This document shows positions 45,351-57,799 of a DNA stretch of 64,000 nt, piece by piece. Within the stretch, counting starts at the first letter, position 1; each line of letters opens with the position of its first letter. The stretch is from the NCBI RefSeq assembly GCF_030247195.1, contig NC_080672.1, positions 30,263,906 through 30,327,905 of the forward strand. Reading direction: 5' to 3'. Below the pieces are notes generated by a model. That model did no database searches, was not told the DNA's origin, and saw only the letters and a program-made list of their open reading frames with translations. A program made the translations under genes and the position numbers. The stretch is from Topomyia yanbarensis (taxonomy: Eukaryota > Arthropoda > Insecta > Diptera > Culicidae).

Positions 45351-46740
45351 AGAATAAACAAAGTGACGACCGCTAATGATGACTAATAATATGTACGTAC
45401 ACTTTCCTCCTCCGTGAGATAAATCACTATTATTCACGTAATCTGCTTTTCTGCTCTACAATCTCTTTCATTCTGTGAACATTAGGAAAACCAAACAACT
45501 CGATAAATAAACATCTACCGTAGAGTACATTTTAGAAGAAAATAACATTTACAACGCTGAAAAGCCAAATTAATTGCCCCTAAAGCCCTACTGCAGTAGT
45601 CATAATTCTTGAGACCAGAATAAGCAGTGCTGCTCACCGACCGGCTGGCGCGAATACACACACACACAAAGACACACCAGACCCAGTTCATCTTGCTGCC
45701 AATGCCAATGTGCCGTTACGTTGCGGGCAAAGATGGCGAGAGAGAAACACTTAATTATCATCCGTGCAATGTCTCCTCCCCGAAGCCATATCCTCTAATT
45801 TACGATTTTAATCTATCCCACGAGCTGTAGCAAGAGGATTCTTACCATCACCGCGCCGCCGTCGCCGTAGCCGCCGCCGCCGCCATTTGCCGCATATGCT
45901 ATGCCCGATTATGCCGTTTCATTGCATTGCTGCAGATCGCCGTCTTGCGGCCAACTGTAACCGTGTGGTGCGGGGCCGTCCGTAGATTTAAAGTAGATAA
46001 AATATGAAATCGTAAATTTCTCGCACGAGAGAAACGGTCCCACACCCAAATCCGCTGCCGGGCGATGGCAATGGTAATAATAACAGCAGAAGGGAAAACG
46101 CATAAGGATCGCAGTTCGCACATTAGCCCTCATTTTCCGTCCATGGAAATTCAGTGTGGAGCTTGTCCGACTAGCAGCAGCAGCAGCACGGAGCTCGCAA
46201 AGCTCGTGGAGCGATGGTCCGGCACTGCTGGTTGGCTGGCTGCTTTTGCGCTAGGGAGCCCCGGTTGGATGACTTCCCATAAGATAGCAGTTCCCGGGCG
46301 TGAATTGTTTGCTTTCTTCTAATGCAGCCCCTGGACAACTCCAGAACATATGCTGGGACTCCTCCCGTTAGTTTGCTAGTTTGTTTGTTTGTTTGTTTGC
46401 TCGTATGAATACAAGCCCGGCTGTCTGTCTGTTTGTCTGTCCATTCGCCGCCTGAGTACGCGAAAAGCGCATTACTGTGTGCAGCGTGTGTGGGTCTCCC
46501 GAGCGCTGCTGTTTGCTCCTGGAGAGTTACACTGATGTGGAGAAGATTGATGACGTGTGTCTGCTTAAAAGTTTTGTTATGTTCACGACTGTTGTGCTTT
46601 TCGCTAAACTAAGTTTCGATTTGCATCTTCCAGTTCGAAAAAACATTGCAAGTAAACGTAAAGTGCTTGAACTGGTGAAATTTTAGCATCCTGTTCGAAC
46701 TACTTTGCAGACAGTTTTTACTTACCGATCTTTTTGATAC
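45351..46740. other. GC-richer unique block
   Basis: From about 45600 the sequence is clearly richer in GC, with a (CA)n run at about 45655, a CCG-type run at 45853-45889, CAG runs near 46170-46185 and a (GTTT)n run near 46380-46400. Overlapping frames of 67-85 residues on both strands show no domain. It may be regulatory or an untranslated exon. Confidence 0.4.
45853..45889 (+). repeat. CCG-type trinucleotide run
   Basis: An interrupted GCC/CCG triplet tract, the most GC-rich spot in this part of the window. Confidence 0.8.
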
Positions 46741-48859
46741 TATAAATTTGAACGGCTGGATTAGGCTTGTTGAAGAAAAATAATTTTTTATTCATTGACC
46801 GACGTTTCGTCATTTGAAGTACGCCTTTTTCAAGGGAAATTATCCATATTCCTTTAAAAAATGCCTAAACGAAAAGCCGAAACGTCGGGCAGCAAACAAA
46901 ACTTTGTTTTGCTTGAAAAAGATTGAGAGAATCATTCAAAAACATCCAAGAATTGTAACTCCAGGCATTCGTATATTTAAAAATTATTATGGTCGGAGCT
47001 CTAAAATATGACGACTAGCTGATGAAGCTAGTGCCTTACCACGATACAAAGGCTAGAGAATATTGTAGCATATTCAAACATTTTCGAACCAGCCCGTATT
47101 TCTCTGCTCACTACCCGGTTAGATTAATTTTTATTATTGCATTTATGTTTGCATAACATCATTACAATAGAAGACTGCATTACAATTTGTACCCACCCTT
47201 GTTTATATTCGTTCATTCTTGTTGTGCATACAGACTTACTAAACTGACAACGAGCGGCCCGAACAGCATTAAGCATCGCTGGGTAGTGCGGAAAACCAGG
47301 AACAGACGTTATTGCTTTCCGTCGATTTGCAACCACCTATCTAAGAAGATGTGCAGGATTCTGATGCTATAGCTTACATGTGTTTCGTCAGAATAAAAAT
47401 TACTTCGACTGTTGAGAGATTCACGGTGTTCCAGCCTTTACGAAATTGGACTTTTGTATAGTTGAGCCTTAAGAGTATTATGTTACTACCCCTGTAGTTA
47501 TTTAAATTCGTTGCACATGTGATCAAACCATTCTTCTGTTAAGATTATAAAACAAATCAATCGATGGAAACGCGGGGGATTTTGAAACTTTGTCCTACCT
47601 TCCTACCTACGTCGTTGGTGTCCCCCCAGAGGCAAATGGGAAAAGTTTAGCGATCAACTGCGCTCCACTGCCTCCTCGAATTGCCTGTTGTTTATAACTT
47701 CTCTCATCGGAACGGGAGGAGGTCTTTAATCACTAGGAGTTGTTTGTGATACCTACTCTTTGTGAGCGTTCGGGAACAGAATCAGTACACACAGAAACAA
47801 GACAATTCACCAGGGGGAAGTTTTATAGCGATTCTTTGTTTTCTGGAAGCTCCCACCCATACACCTAGATACCACTAGATCTGCCGGTATAAGCTATGTA
47901 GGAACCTTCGTTTGTTTTCGCAACTGCTTCCGTGCCTACTCACTACATTGTTTGCCCATTTTCTCCCATGTACCGTCTGGCTTCGAACAAACGAAGAACC
48001 CACCTCCAATGGAAAGGCTTCATTGTTTGGACTCGAAGTGATTTCGCCCCTGTCTCGATTGCGCCGGTTGCAATCCAAATAAACAGGCACCAGTGTGCCA
48101 CTACCACTACCTACCAAAGGGGTACTTTTATTGATATTAGCTTTTATAGGCAGTAGATGAACTATTCCATTCGTTGCTGGTTGCGTCTGTCCTCTAGCCG
48201 AGAGTGGGAATGTGATTCCTGTCTTCGCTGAATTTGGAAATAGTTTGTCTATGTGTACCTATCTGCTGGTACTAGTCAGTAGGCACTGGGTAAACATGAA
48301 TTGGGGGAGGTGAACTTAGTTATTGCCGAATAGCGAAGGCCGATTGTGTAGCTGGAATGTGGTTGTTAACAGGTGAAAGAACTTACGGAAATGGAATTCG
48401 TGCAGGTATCGTTGTGCTCATCTATTGAATGGCTTCGTTTTGCTTTTACCACCCAAAATCGAACGAAATGGGAGATTTATCTAAAGGTATGTTGTTTCCG
48501 GACGAGTATTTTTATCTGTTTTGATTGCGTCTTCGATAACATTGGATATTCGGGATACACAAATGAATATTAGTTATCGAATAATGATGAAGTTCAGATC
48601 GATTATCTCTTCATCCCACACTTGTTTCTGTATTGAAAGCAAATGAGATAAGCATAGCCAACCAAAAAAGGATTGATTGAAATTTGGAAAGTGAGTGATT
48701 CTTATCACACAAGGAAAACTAGAGACGAAAAATAAGGATCAAAACGTCGTAGATTTGCGTGTTTACTTCGTCTCATCAGTATCTGGTAGACCAACTTGAC
48801 CACCTGATCCAAAACGAAAACACTACTACAACTGGTCACAGATGATGTCCCGCAAGCAC
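46741..48859. other. Unassigned DNA
   Basis: No gene recognised. CCGACGTTTCG (about 46799) and its near-complement CGAAACGTCGG (about 46878) bracket a short AT-rich stretch, perhaps a small inverted repeat. Confidence 0.35.
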
Positions 48860-49150
48860 AGAAGTATTGATTTCTAATCGTAGCGGAATCGAAAACCAGT
48901 CTTCCCAAATGATCATCGTACGCGATGTCCGCTCTGGTTCTGTGCTCATATTGAACCCACAGTTCGTGTACGAACTCAAACACGCTATTTCGTACCAAAA
49001 CACGTGCACAACCGAACCGCATGTACGTACACGGTGTGCATACACATAGGTTCGTGGCAGCAGTTTCCTCTTTCTCACTCTCATCAGCACTAGCGTTGAC
49101 TCTTTTTGTCTTATGCGAATGGGTCTCGTGTACGCACCTGGTGTACGTCC
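48860..49150 (-). repeat. Repeat family C, copy 1
   Basis: On the minus strand, GGTTCGGTTGTGCA, GTACACGAA, ATATGAGCAC and TTGGGAAGACTGG occur in the same order as on the plus strand at 53880-54110. The copies differ at many positions. No domain is recognised in the frames through it, although both copies have one open for about 70 residues. Confidence 0.6.
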
Positions 49151-50946
49151 ACGGACGTTTGAACTAGAGATTGTACATCGTTCGCTTGGGTTCCGAGGCG
49201 AACCTGTACATCGAGACGAAGCATGTTTGAGGTTGAACGCGTGCACGAAATTTTGTACACAGGTACAAACTTGTCGATGTTCAAGGGATGTCTGTCGAAA
49301 ACTGTTCCTATATTGTGCATTTCACACCAAGCCTCATCAACGGTGAGATAGAGCTGCACCTTCACCTCGAACCGCTTGGCAGTGTTCGAGCCACTTATTG
49401 CTAATCATCTAAGCACAGATACACCGACGGCTTTCAAACGCTTCGATCTGAACATGCTTCTTTGTTCATGACAGTATTACATCTAATTTTAAGTGGCCGG
49501 ATATTATTGTTACATTTCGTCTCATCAGTAGCTGACAGAATGATTTTGCCGTTAGTTAGATATTAAGTTGATAAATATCACACAACTTATGTGTACGGTT
49601 ACGGTTTGGCCTCTTCGGTAAACTAGATCTCAAGTTGTGTGATATGGTGTCCGGTTATTTGACCGAACGAGTTTTATGGCGGACTACCATTTGGCCGAGT
49701 GGATCATAAGCATAAATACCAATTGGACAAATTGTATTTGGCCAAAAATTATTTTACTGAATGACTCATCAGGCCGACTGCTCTTGGCACGAAAGTGATG
49801 ATTAGACGGATAAATTTCGGCAGCCCAGAGCAATTATCACATGATGACGCTAGTAACACACTTACTAACAACTCTCCTCTTCCCAAGATACATGCTGAGT
49901 TGAAGAGAATCCGACGTGTATCGGACTAACTTACCTTCCTTTCCCAGAAGATCTGCATTCGGATGTGGCCGGTGTCGGTATTGATCATCATGCAGGGATC
50001 AATAAATATTGCACAATGTTTTCAAGCACGTTGGTCCAATGAACATTGTGCAATTTCAATTAATTTTTGTCAATAACGGAATAGTAACCACGGGTAATCT
50101 CTTATGTATATGCAATACTCATGAAAAGTAATTTAATTAAAATATAACTGACATTTTTACAGTGATGTCATTAAAACTAGGTGATCTAAAAATAAAACAA
50201 AATTGTTAGTGTGATAAAAATTTCCTTATATCTCAGTTTTTTTCAGTTTAAATAATGATGTTAGTGTGCTGAATTCACTGCCAACATTATAACACCCCGG
50301 TAATTAAGTAAACGTTTTAGCACCTATAAATTTACAAATGCGGTCTCAAGCATACTCCCACCGCTAGAGCGATCATGAATCGGTCATGGCCGGAAGACTC
50401 GATCCTAGCAGCCTACATTCACACCTTCAGTTAGACCAATAAATGACGCTCATATTCACTGGACAACGCGTGTCGTGGTGACATGACCGGGAACTGTAGT
50501 GAAATGGGATAAATCACTATCTTCTAGTACCTGAAGCATACACTATAAATTAAGTATCAGATTAATGGTCCGAGCGCGATCATTCCTGAACACTTCAGAA
50601 TTATTTCGCCGAAAATTCATTGTTTTCAACCAAGTTAATCGTATCATTTAGATCATATTCATTTAAATGCTTGTTATGTCACAATCCATATGGGGAAACT
50701 ATTATCATTCTTTCGATTGAGTTATTTGAATAATTGTTCTGTTGTCTAAAAATTGATATCAGTTATACTAATATAAGGGCATTGTATTGTGTATAATATT
50801 AATATGGCTATTGTTTTCATTACTTGTCAATGTACTATTCGGAAAAATTTTGGGTTTTAGTGTTCTTTTGAAAGTGAAGTAATGAAACAGAATAGAAAAC
50901 TTTTGAAACAGTCACATGAAGTATTTGTGTACCATGAAAAGTGTTA
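49151..50946. other. Unassigned DNA
   Basis: No gene recognised. 49640-49770 contains scattered motifs (CATTTGGCCGA, TATTTGGCCAA) related to the minisatellite unit at 41 kb. Confidence 0.35.
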
Positions 50947-51470
50947 CGATCAGAATTTGGTCGAATAAAACTTGATGCTTTTCTTTTAAGCGTGTATTTA
51001 TAAAACCTAAGCATTTTGTAGGTGTGTGTTCAGAATGATGCGTCTCTTTGACTTTGACGTTTGCTCTTTAGTTATAAAAAATGCTCATCAACCAAGGTGA
51101 ACAACCTATCAAATGTTTGCTCTAGCTTTGCAAAAATCCGAACTACTCGCACCTTAAGTTAGCTAGATCGTTAAAAATGTCCATATTAACCTTTACCAAG
51201 GTAATAAAAGTGTTTCAGGAATGTTTGTTGATAGCCAAAAGGGTTGGATTGGGGAGAAGTCAAAAACCGGCTCCAAGCGGAACACCAACCGCTCTCTCCG
51301 AGATGTCACAAACAAGCTGAGAATGTCTTGGAGTTCTCTATTAAATATCTGGATTGACAGTTTTTCTATACCTGTACCTCTTCATTGCTGCCGGGACCGT
51401 CAACCAGAAACATCGCCATTGAGCATCAAAGCATCAAATAAGGAACTTTGATCCTAGTCATTATTTTGAA
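50947..51470 (+). mobile_element. DD37E transposon remnant with left end
   Basis: The left terminus, TA then CGATCAGAATTTGGTCGA at 50947, matches the DD37E element at 2481, and similarity continues through the leader (AAACTTGATGCTTTTCTTTT). Decayed coding follows with KVFQECLSIARRVGSGRSQK and the GTVNQK step near 51395-51405. The right terminus was not found, and the catalytic region is mostly absent. Confidence 0.7.
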
Positions 51471-52374
51471 AGTCCATAAACATAATTTAACGTCAAAGGT
51501 GCATCAAAACAAATGTTTCAAGAAATGAAATTCCAAAGAACAACTCATGGTTAAAAGAAGGGAAACTCTGTTATAAAATATATTTATATGATAAATAATC
51601 AGTACCAAGAGTGCAACGTAATAGTTTAAAATTGTCTCAACTTTTGAACAAGACTACCCTGTTTGACTGAAAGCCATTTGGCATAATACCGCTTGACATA
51701 AGACATTATATGGTACCATTTTGCATTAGGTATGAAAATACTTTCGTAAGTATTAAATGCCTCGTATTTGAGTAAACCGAGCAATAGTGCGGATCGTACG
51801 TTTACATACGAAATATTTCCAATACAAAAGAAGGATTATGACTCTCAAAACCCATCAAACCTTTTGTAAAATTGTGCATTAATTGCGATTTTAATACAGA
51901 TTCAAAGAAAGCTCGGAAGAAGGAATCAACCCCTCTGTTAAAGAATATCGGACAGACGAATTGATCACAAGTATGCGTGCAAGAGTTATTTGGCGTTCTG
52001 ATTTAACCCTCAAAAAGCAAGCTCAAATTCTGACTTCAAGAAGCATCGCTCCTAAGACCCAATGAAATCAAAAAACTCTTTTTTGTCGTTTTATCAGTGG
52101 GATAATCGAAAACCAGCAAATGCTCGATCATTTGTATTTCAAATTACGACTGCATTGAAACTAGAGAACTGAAAATAGCTGGGCCTCTGAGACCCTTTGC
52201 CTTTTTTAGGGTTAAATAACTGCTCATGTTTGAAAGAAGGAATCAATTCCTATGTTCGAGTAAACCGGGTTTACGAAAGAATAACAGGCTTGCGAGTGAC
52301 TACCGCTTCTGACTGCTCATCCTCAGCAGCTTTTAACCGCATCAGTTCCTTGATTTAGGTAATGTGGCTTCTTA
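51471..52374. other. Unassigned DNA
   Basis: No gene recognised. Confidence 0.35.
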
Positions 52375-52580
52375 TAGTGTTTCGGATTCTCCTCGTCAGT
52401 AATTAACACGAACTTAATGCTAGTTGGATAAGCGTTTAAACCAGCACCAACTTGGCGCAAGTTACATACTAAAATCCAAACAGTCACACATCTTGCGTAA
52501 CCGCTCCACATCTGGCTTATACCGAGCGTTATGTCGATAGTAAGCACAGAGGTTCTGTTTGCCGACGAGGAATGTGAACC
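52375..52580. mobile_element. Long-inverted-repeat MITE, copy 2 (right part missing)
   Basis: Starts TAGTGTTTCGGATTCTCCTC and follows copy 1 (26872-27294) through AAACCAGCACCAACTTGG and GTAAGCACAGAGGTTCTG to about 52575. The right inverted arm is absent. Confidence 0.75.
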
Positions 52581-53639
52581 GAAACTGTCTTTTGGTATAA
52601 GAAAGTATTATAGTACCAAGCGTTTGATTCTTAGGTTTTGTGTACTTATGCACAAAAATTTGCTCTTGTCCAAAATATTTGGAAATTTGCATGGTATGAA
52701 TTCACCACATAACCTTACTCACTAACATTTTAAAATACACCAACTAGCGCAACGCATAATGCTGTTTCATGTTTTTTTTTTCTAGGAAAGAAGGTCGCCG
52801 CTTCCAATGGTTGTAGCCAAATAGTTCACAAAAACACACCTTTACTAAATTCTGACATTTTCCATATATGCTATGTATATCACTAAAAGAAACGTAAAAA
52901 TACTGCTATTGTCTAATGGTGCTGGCAGTGCATTCTTCGAGGGGAGAAAATGGACAACATTCTGAATAAGACAGACCCCTGATAGGTGGCCATTTTTTCC
53001 TAGCCAACATTTGCCTTTCCTAAAATCAAAACAATCTAATGCAATAGCACGGGCGACATGGGCCTGGAAACGGCCAGGTCTATCAAATGTTGGTTACTGT
53101 CCAGGTCTGTATATCGCCATTGCGGATGACTGGAATGACACTCCCCCCCTCCCCCGTGGAATAAGATGATTGATTTTCATCAAGATTTTTACCAATTCAA
53201 AGCAATATTGGTACTTTACCCATTTTACCAAAATTTTCTGGGAAATTGTTATGTCTGTGGAATGAACTTCTGGGCATTGATTCATTCTGCGTGATGCTTC
53301 TCTGCGAAAGGGTACAAACTGGAATATTGTTGACTAGGAACTGGTACTTTCGAGGGCATGCTTTTCTGGTGCACAGTTCTTTCTGGGGAAAACATCGGTG
53401 TTTTAGTTTCTGGGGAATGGTCTTCGGGGGAACCGTACAAACGCTTAAATACTGCTCCGAAAAAAATGTCGCCATGCACAAACGATTATAGGATAATCAT
53501 TGTCATATGTCCAGCTAAACAATACATTTTTGGCTCCATGAAAAACTGACTCAGACATCATAAAAAACGATATGGGCCGATAGGGGCCATTTTTTTCTTG
53601 TCACTCTAATGTCCAGGGAACAACCTTACTAACCAAAGA
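52581..53639. other. Unassigned DNA
   Basis: No gene recognised. Frames of 80-94 residues near 53.2-53.5 kb lie on both strands over the same bases and show no domain. Confidence 0.35.
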
Positions 53640-53797
53640 TTCGAATGTAACGTCACAGATATTGTTGGCGTTAATTATTATTAGAAACACAAATTGTTTC
53701 ATGAATGTTAATGATTTCAGAAACTTGGTAACGATTTACGTAAACGTTTATTTTTTCATGAATTTTTGAACAGATTTTTTACCGTGGATAGCCAAGG
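53640..53797 (+). repeat. Right-end fragment of the foldback-like element
   Basis: ATTCGAATGTAACGTC, GTTTCATGAATG and TTTTTGAACAGATTTTTTACCGTGG follow the order of the last 200 bp of the two large copies. The rest of the element is absent. Confidence 0.65.
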
Positions 53798-53879
53798 GAG
53801 GGAGTAAGTGACATGTGGCAAGATACGTACATGAGGATACTAGATACGCACAAAACAAAATGAGTAAACACTAGTGATG

Positions 53880-54110
53880 ATCTGTGCGTGAAAGAGACAA
53901 CTGTGCTTACAAACATCGTGTGCGTACATGGGATTTGGTTGTGCAGGCGAACAAGTGCATTTGTTTTTGTACAAAAAACGTGGGTTTGTACACGAAAATT
54001 TCTTGGAAGTGTATGGGCCCGATATGAGCACCGAACAAAACATGGTATTCGATGTTCATATTGGAAGACTGGGAAAACTGGCCTTGATTCAGAGTGAACG
54101 GTGTGGTTCG
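53880..54110 (+). repeat. Repeat family C, copy 2
   Basis: Counterpart of 48860-49150 in the opposite orientation. Shared steps include GATTTGGTTGTGCA, GTACACGAAAATTTC, ATATGAGCACCGAAC and GGAAGACTGGG. A fragment of an I-type ORF2 C-terminus follows directly. Confidence 0.6.
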
Positions 54111-54300
54111 GGTTTACATTCGAGCGATATCCTGCCTCTTAGGAAATCGCTCCACGTTAAATGAACATCTTCGGTGTATGAGGCTTGTAGAGACCAGTCT
54201 CTGCGCTTGTGGTGACGTCTACGGTTACTAAGGCATCACTTTGCGTGGTCATACGACAGGTACTGTGACACCAAGGCTCTGTTAAAAATCGAAGAAAATC
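54110..54300 (+). pseudogene. I-clade ORF2 C-terminal scrap
   Basis: STLNEHLRCMRLVETSLCAC followed by GDVYGY corresponds to the C-terminal Cys/His cluster of ORF2 in the 3.9-10.3 kb element (HYTLDAHLRRIGLVDSGICA and onward). A stop and a frame change follow. No RNase H or reverse transcriptase sequence remains upstream. Confidence 0.7.
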
Positions 54301-55227
54301 ACCAATAGGGATCTTTAGGGGTGTGCGGATTAAGGCATATTCTGATGCAGATTAGTACCGTGAGTTAATATCTCAGTCCTTTTTCAATTTTTTGGCCCGA
54401 AACTATTGAAAAAAACATTTTTTAGTTTGTTTCCTTTTAGGACAATAACACATCCAAACCCATGCGACTTGCACGACCCTATAGGTTGCCTTATCAGATC
54501 TATCATAGTTTGCAGATGAAACTTGGGATGGCAGGTTGCTAGCGGATTGACAAAGTACCAGATCATGCTGTGTGGGGTGCTGTCCCGGTTAACAATGAGG
54601 CGAACGAGATATTTGCAGATACGTCATTTAGTAGGACAACTGTCAGTTTGCTGGTTGAGTTTAATTTGGTTTTTTTAAATTTAAAAATCATAAAAGAATA
54701 ATTAAGGTTTAAGAATGATATGAGTGTACTCGTAAGGACACCTGCTACCAATTCATATGAAAAACTGGCACAATTCTTCCAAATTAAAGATCCCTATTGT
54801 TCCAGTTTCGGAGTTATTCAGATTTCTCTTTCAAGAACAAAAAGTATATCAACGATGAACGTGAAATTTCCCGTATCTTACCTTTTAACACCAAAGCGAT
54901 AATATGAACCGTTCAAAAGCTACAAGAAAACAATGCATATTTGATTCAATTAAATAATTAATACTATTAATGAGGCCAGCACACAAATTGCTACGAAAAT
55001 TAAATCATAACAAAACAAAAGGTGTGCGGAATCAAATTGCAGTATCTTCTTGCATTAAACATTTTGTATTAAAATTTTGAGTCAAATTAGCTCAATGTGT
55101 ATTGTTTTCAACATTTGCGTAAGATGAAAAAATGAGAAGTTCACAAGACATCAAATCGTGATGAATGGCAGAATTCAATGGGGGAATCACGTGTGCGGTA
55201 GCTATAAATTCTGCTGTTGGCAAAACC
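54301..55227. other. Unassigned AT-rich DNA
   Basis: No gene recognised. Confidence 0.35.
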
Positions 55228-55745
55228 ACATTGTCTTTCCATTGATGACGAGTTTTATGTGAAAGCTGTTTTCCGGCAGTTTCCTTTGCTTCCCTGCTTG
55301 TCATAAGTTCGGCGTGCTTGAAGAAGCTCTAAAGCAAAATAATTCTAAGTTTGCTAAAAAGTATATGATTTGGCAGGCAATTTGCTCGTGTGGAAATCAG
55401 CACGTGAATTTGAAAGAATGCCCACTTCAGAGATTGCACGAGATCCCTACGTGTTGCAGGCCAGACTTAGCCTTGTGGCATTACTCCAAAGATGATGTTC
55501 TGGAGTGGTACAAGGTTAAGGAGATCAATTTCCTGCAAAAAAATTTAATCCCCCGAATGCACCGGAATTGCGGCTAATTAAGAAATAGTAGGCCATCATG
55601 AAGCAGGTTCTCCGAAAGCATTTTAAAAATCAAAATTAAAGGAAGAAATGACTAAAAAATGGATTTCCACACAAAGTTTAATCATATATCAAATAAATAT
55701 TAACACCATTTTCATTTTATGGACTATTGACAATTACAAAAACCT
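55228..55745 (+). pseudogene. DD37E transposase, catalytic part
   Basis: DDEFYVKAVFRQFP near 55243-55285 is the first catalytic Asp motif. KKYMIWQAICSCG (about 55355-55395) follows, then RPDLALWHYSKDDVLEWYKV with the second Asp (about 55463-55525), then a frame shift and PPNAPELRLIKK. The last segment is the position of the third acidic residue, which now reads Lys after Ile. KWISTQ near 55660 is the C-terminal end. It lacks the DNA-binding N-terminus and both inverted ends. Confidence 0.78.
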
Positions 55746-55748
55746 TAA

Positions 55749-57627
55749 CCTTTTCATGCCCAACTTTTTTCTCGTGCATGTACGATTTCAAAACTATTTT
55801 TCCTTGAAAACGGTGGGGTCAAGAAACACGAAAAACCTTTTTACCTTTCTCAACAGAAAGGTATTGCAATTGCTCTGAAAACCGACTTTTTAACGGAGTC
55901 CCGGAGGGCCGAGTGACATATACCATTCGATTCAGTTCGTCGAGTTCGGCAAATGTCTGTGTGTGTATGTATGTGTGTATGTATGTATGTGTGTGTATGT
56001 GACCAAAAATGTCACTCATTTTTCTCAGAGATGGCTGAACCGATTTTGACAAACTTAGTCTCAAATGAAAGGTGCAACGTTCCCATAGGCTGCTATTGAA
56101 TTTCTAATGGATCCGACTTCCGGTTCCTGAATTACAGGGTGATGAGTACGAACACGCAGAAAATGTCGATTTTAATAAATTCTGCAATGAATGTATAAAG
56201 GTGAAAATTTTTCCAAAATATGACCACAACTGCTTCGATTTGTAGTATTAGGTCACTAACATCCATTCAAAGTCTATTTGGCCACATTGGCCACCATCAT
56301 CGGTTCCGGAAGCCCCGACGGAAGTATCTAAATTCAGAATAACAGTCACATCGGTTTCTCGGAGATGGCTAGACCGATTCGACTAAGCTTGGCCTCAAAT
56401 GAAAGGTATTGCGTCCCCGTACATGGCTATTAAATTTCATCCCGATCCGACTTCCGGTTCCGGAGTTACAGGTTGTGGCGTGCGATCACATAGACAATTG
56501 TGATTCAAACCGATACTCCGATGAAAGCAAAAAAAGTAAAAATTTCGCTAAAATGTCTCTCAAACAACTTAAATTTGCTGTTCTAGGTCACCGACGGCCA
56601 ACCAAACTTTCGTTGACTACATTGACCACCATAGACGGTTCCGCAAGTGCCCGGGAAAAGCGGCCATCTTTCAAAATTTACGAACTCACATCAGTTTCCC
56701 GGAAATGGTTGGGCCGATTTTCACAAACTTAGTCCCAAATGATAGCTATACTATTCCCACAGATGTCTATAAAATTTCGCACGGATCGTTTATATGGGAC
56801 CGGAAATATAGACTAAATCGTCCGGTCACATATGAAGTTCCCATATAAGTCGGAACTTTAATTTTTTTTCAAAGGGCCCCATGAAATTTCAGAAATCGAA
56901 TTCGTATTTTTGATGCCAAACATCTTTAAAATGCATGAAACGTCGAGATTTTATGTTATCTCGAAAAAAATTTTTTTTATAAAAATCGATTTTTTGGGAC
57001 TTTGCCGATTTCGCACCTTTTTTCAGTTCAATATTACCGTGGCTGTTTTTTCTTTTACAAAATTTTAGAACTCGAATAATGATTTATTTTCCTGTATATA
57101 GTTGTCATGTGATGTATAATAATAAAATGTAATATATGCATTTAAAAGCTTTTAATGAATATAAACAACGCAAACATTCTCATGATTCATGATTGAGAAA
57201 GGCACAATTGCACCGCTAGGTGGATTAAAATAGGTTTTTCATAAAGATAGGTGCTTCCCTCGCAGTGCTAGAAGCTGCTCAATTTTTACCTTCCAATGTT
57301 CAATACAATTCTTGTAGAATATTTATAATAGTCCAATTGTGTGGAAAATGTAGCCAACGACAGTCTAAATTGATAAGTTTTATCAATTTTCAATAATATG
57401 GTAACACAATGAAGATGTATGCAAAATACATTTTCCGTTGTCAACGTAAACTGTTCCTGCCAGCACTGCTTCATCGGAATTCAATCAGACTAATTGCAAT
57501 AACTTCAGTTCTGGATCTGATCCTAGAAACTATTAATACTTATATGAAAGGCAATAGTCACATATATTAGCCTTACTTGCTTTTGTGAGCAAATTTGTTG
57601 TCAACAAACAACATGGGCATGAATGGG
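55749..57627. mobile_element. piggyBac-type MITE, copy 2, split by a nested element
   Basis: Begins after TTAA (55745-55748) with CCTTTTCATGCCCAAC and ends GGCATGAATGGG at 57627, followed by TTGA where TTAA is expected. Without the nested element at 55843-57234 it is about 490 bp and lines up with copy 1 at 34576-35094. Confidence 0.82.
55843..57234. mobile_element. 1.4-kb repeat nested in the piggyBac MITE
   Basis: The MITE sequence is interrupted between two TTTTT runs (55838-55842 and 57235-57239). The insert starts ACCTTTCTCAACAGAAAGG and ends CACCGCTAGGTGGATTAAAATAGG. CTTTCTCA near the left end and TGAGAAAG about 45 bp from the right end are inverted. Internal blocks such as TCTCAGAGATGGCTGAACCG and CCGACTTCCGGTTCC recur two or three times. 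It has no credible coding capacity. A fragment lies at 13196-13509. Its class is unknown to me. Confidence 0.7.
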
Positions 57628-57799
57628 TTGAATGTTCCTCAACCTGTGCATGCACGCTCAAATTTGATCACAAAAACTGATTTTCATTAAATGAGGTTTT
57701 GACGCATAACGTATTGTACAATGTTCATTGCAAAATCTAAATTTCGGACCCCTCCCGAAATTTTTTTCTGGCACCGCTCCTGCTCGTAGATGAAAATGT

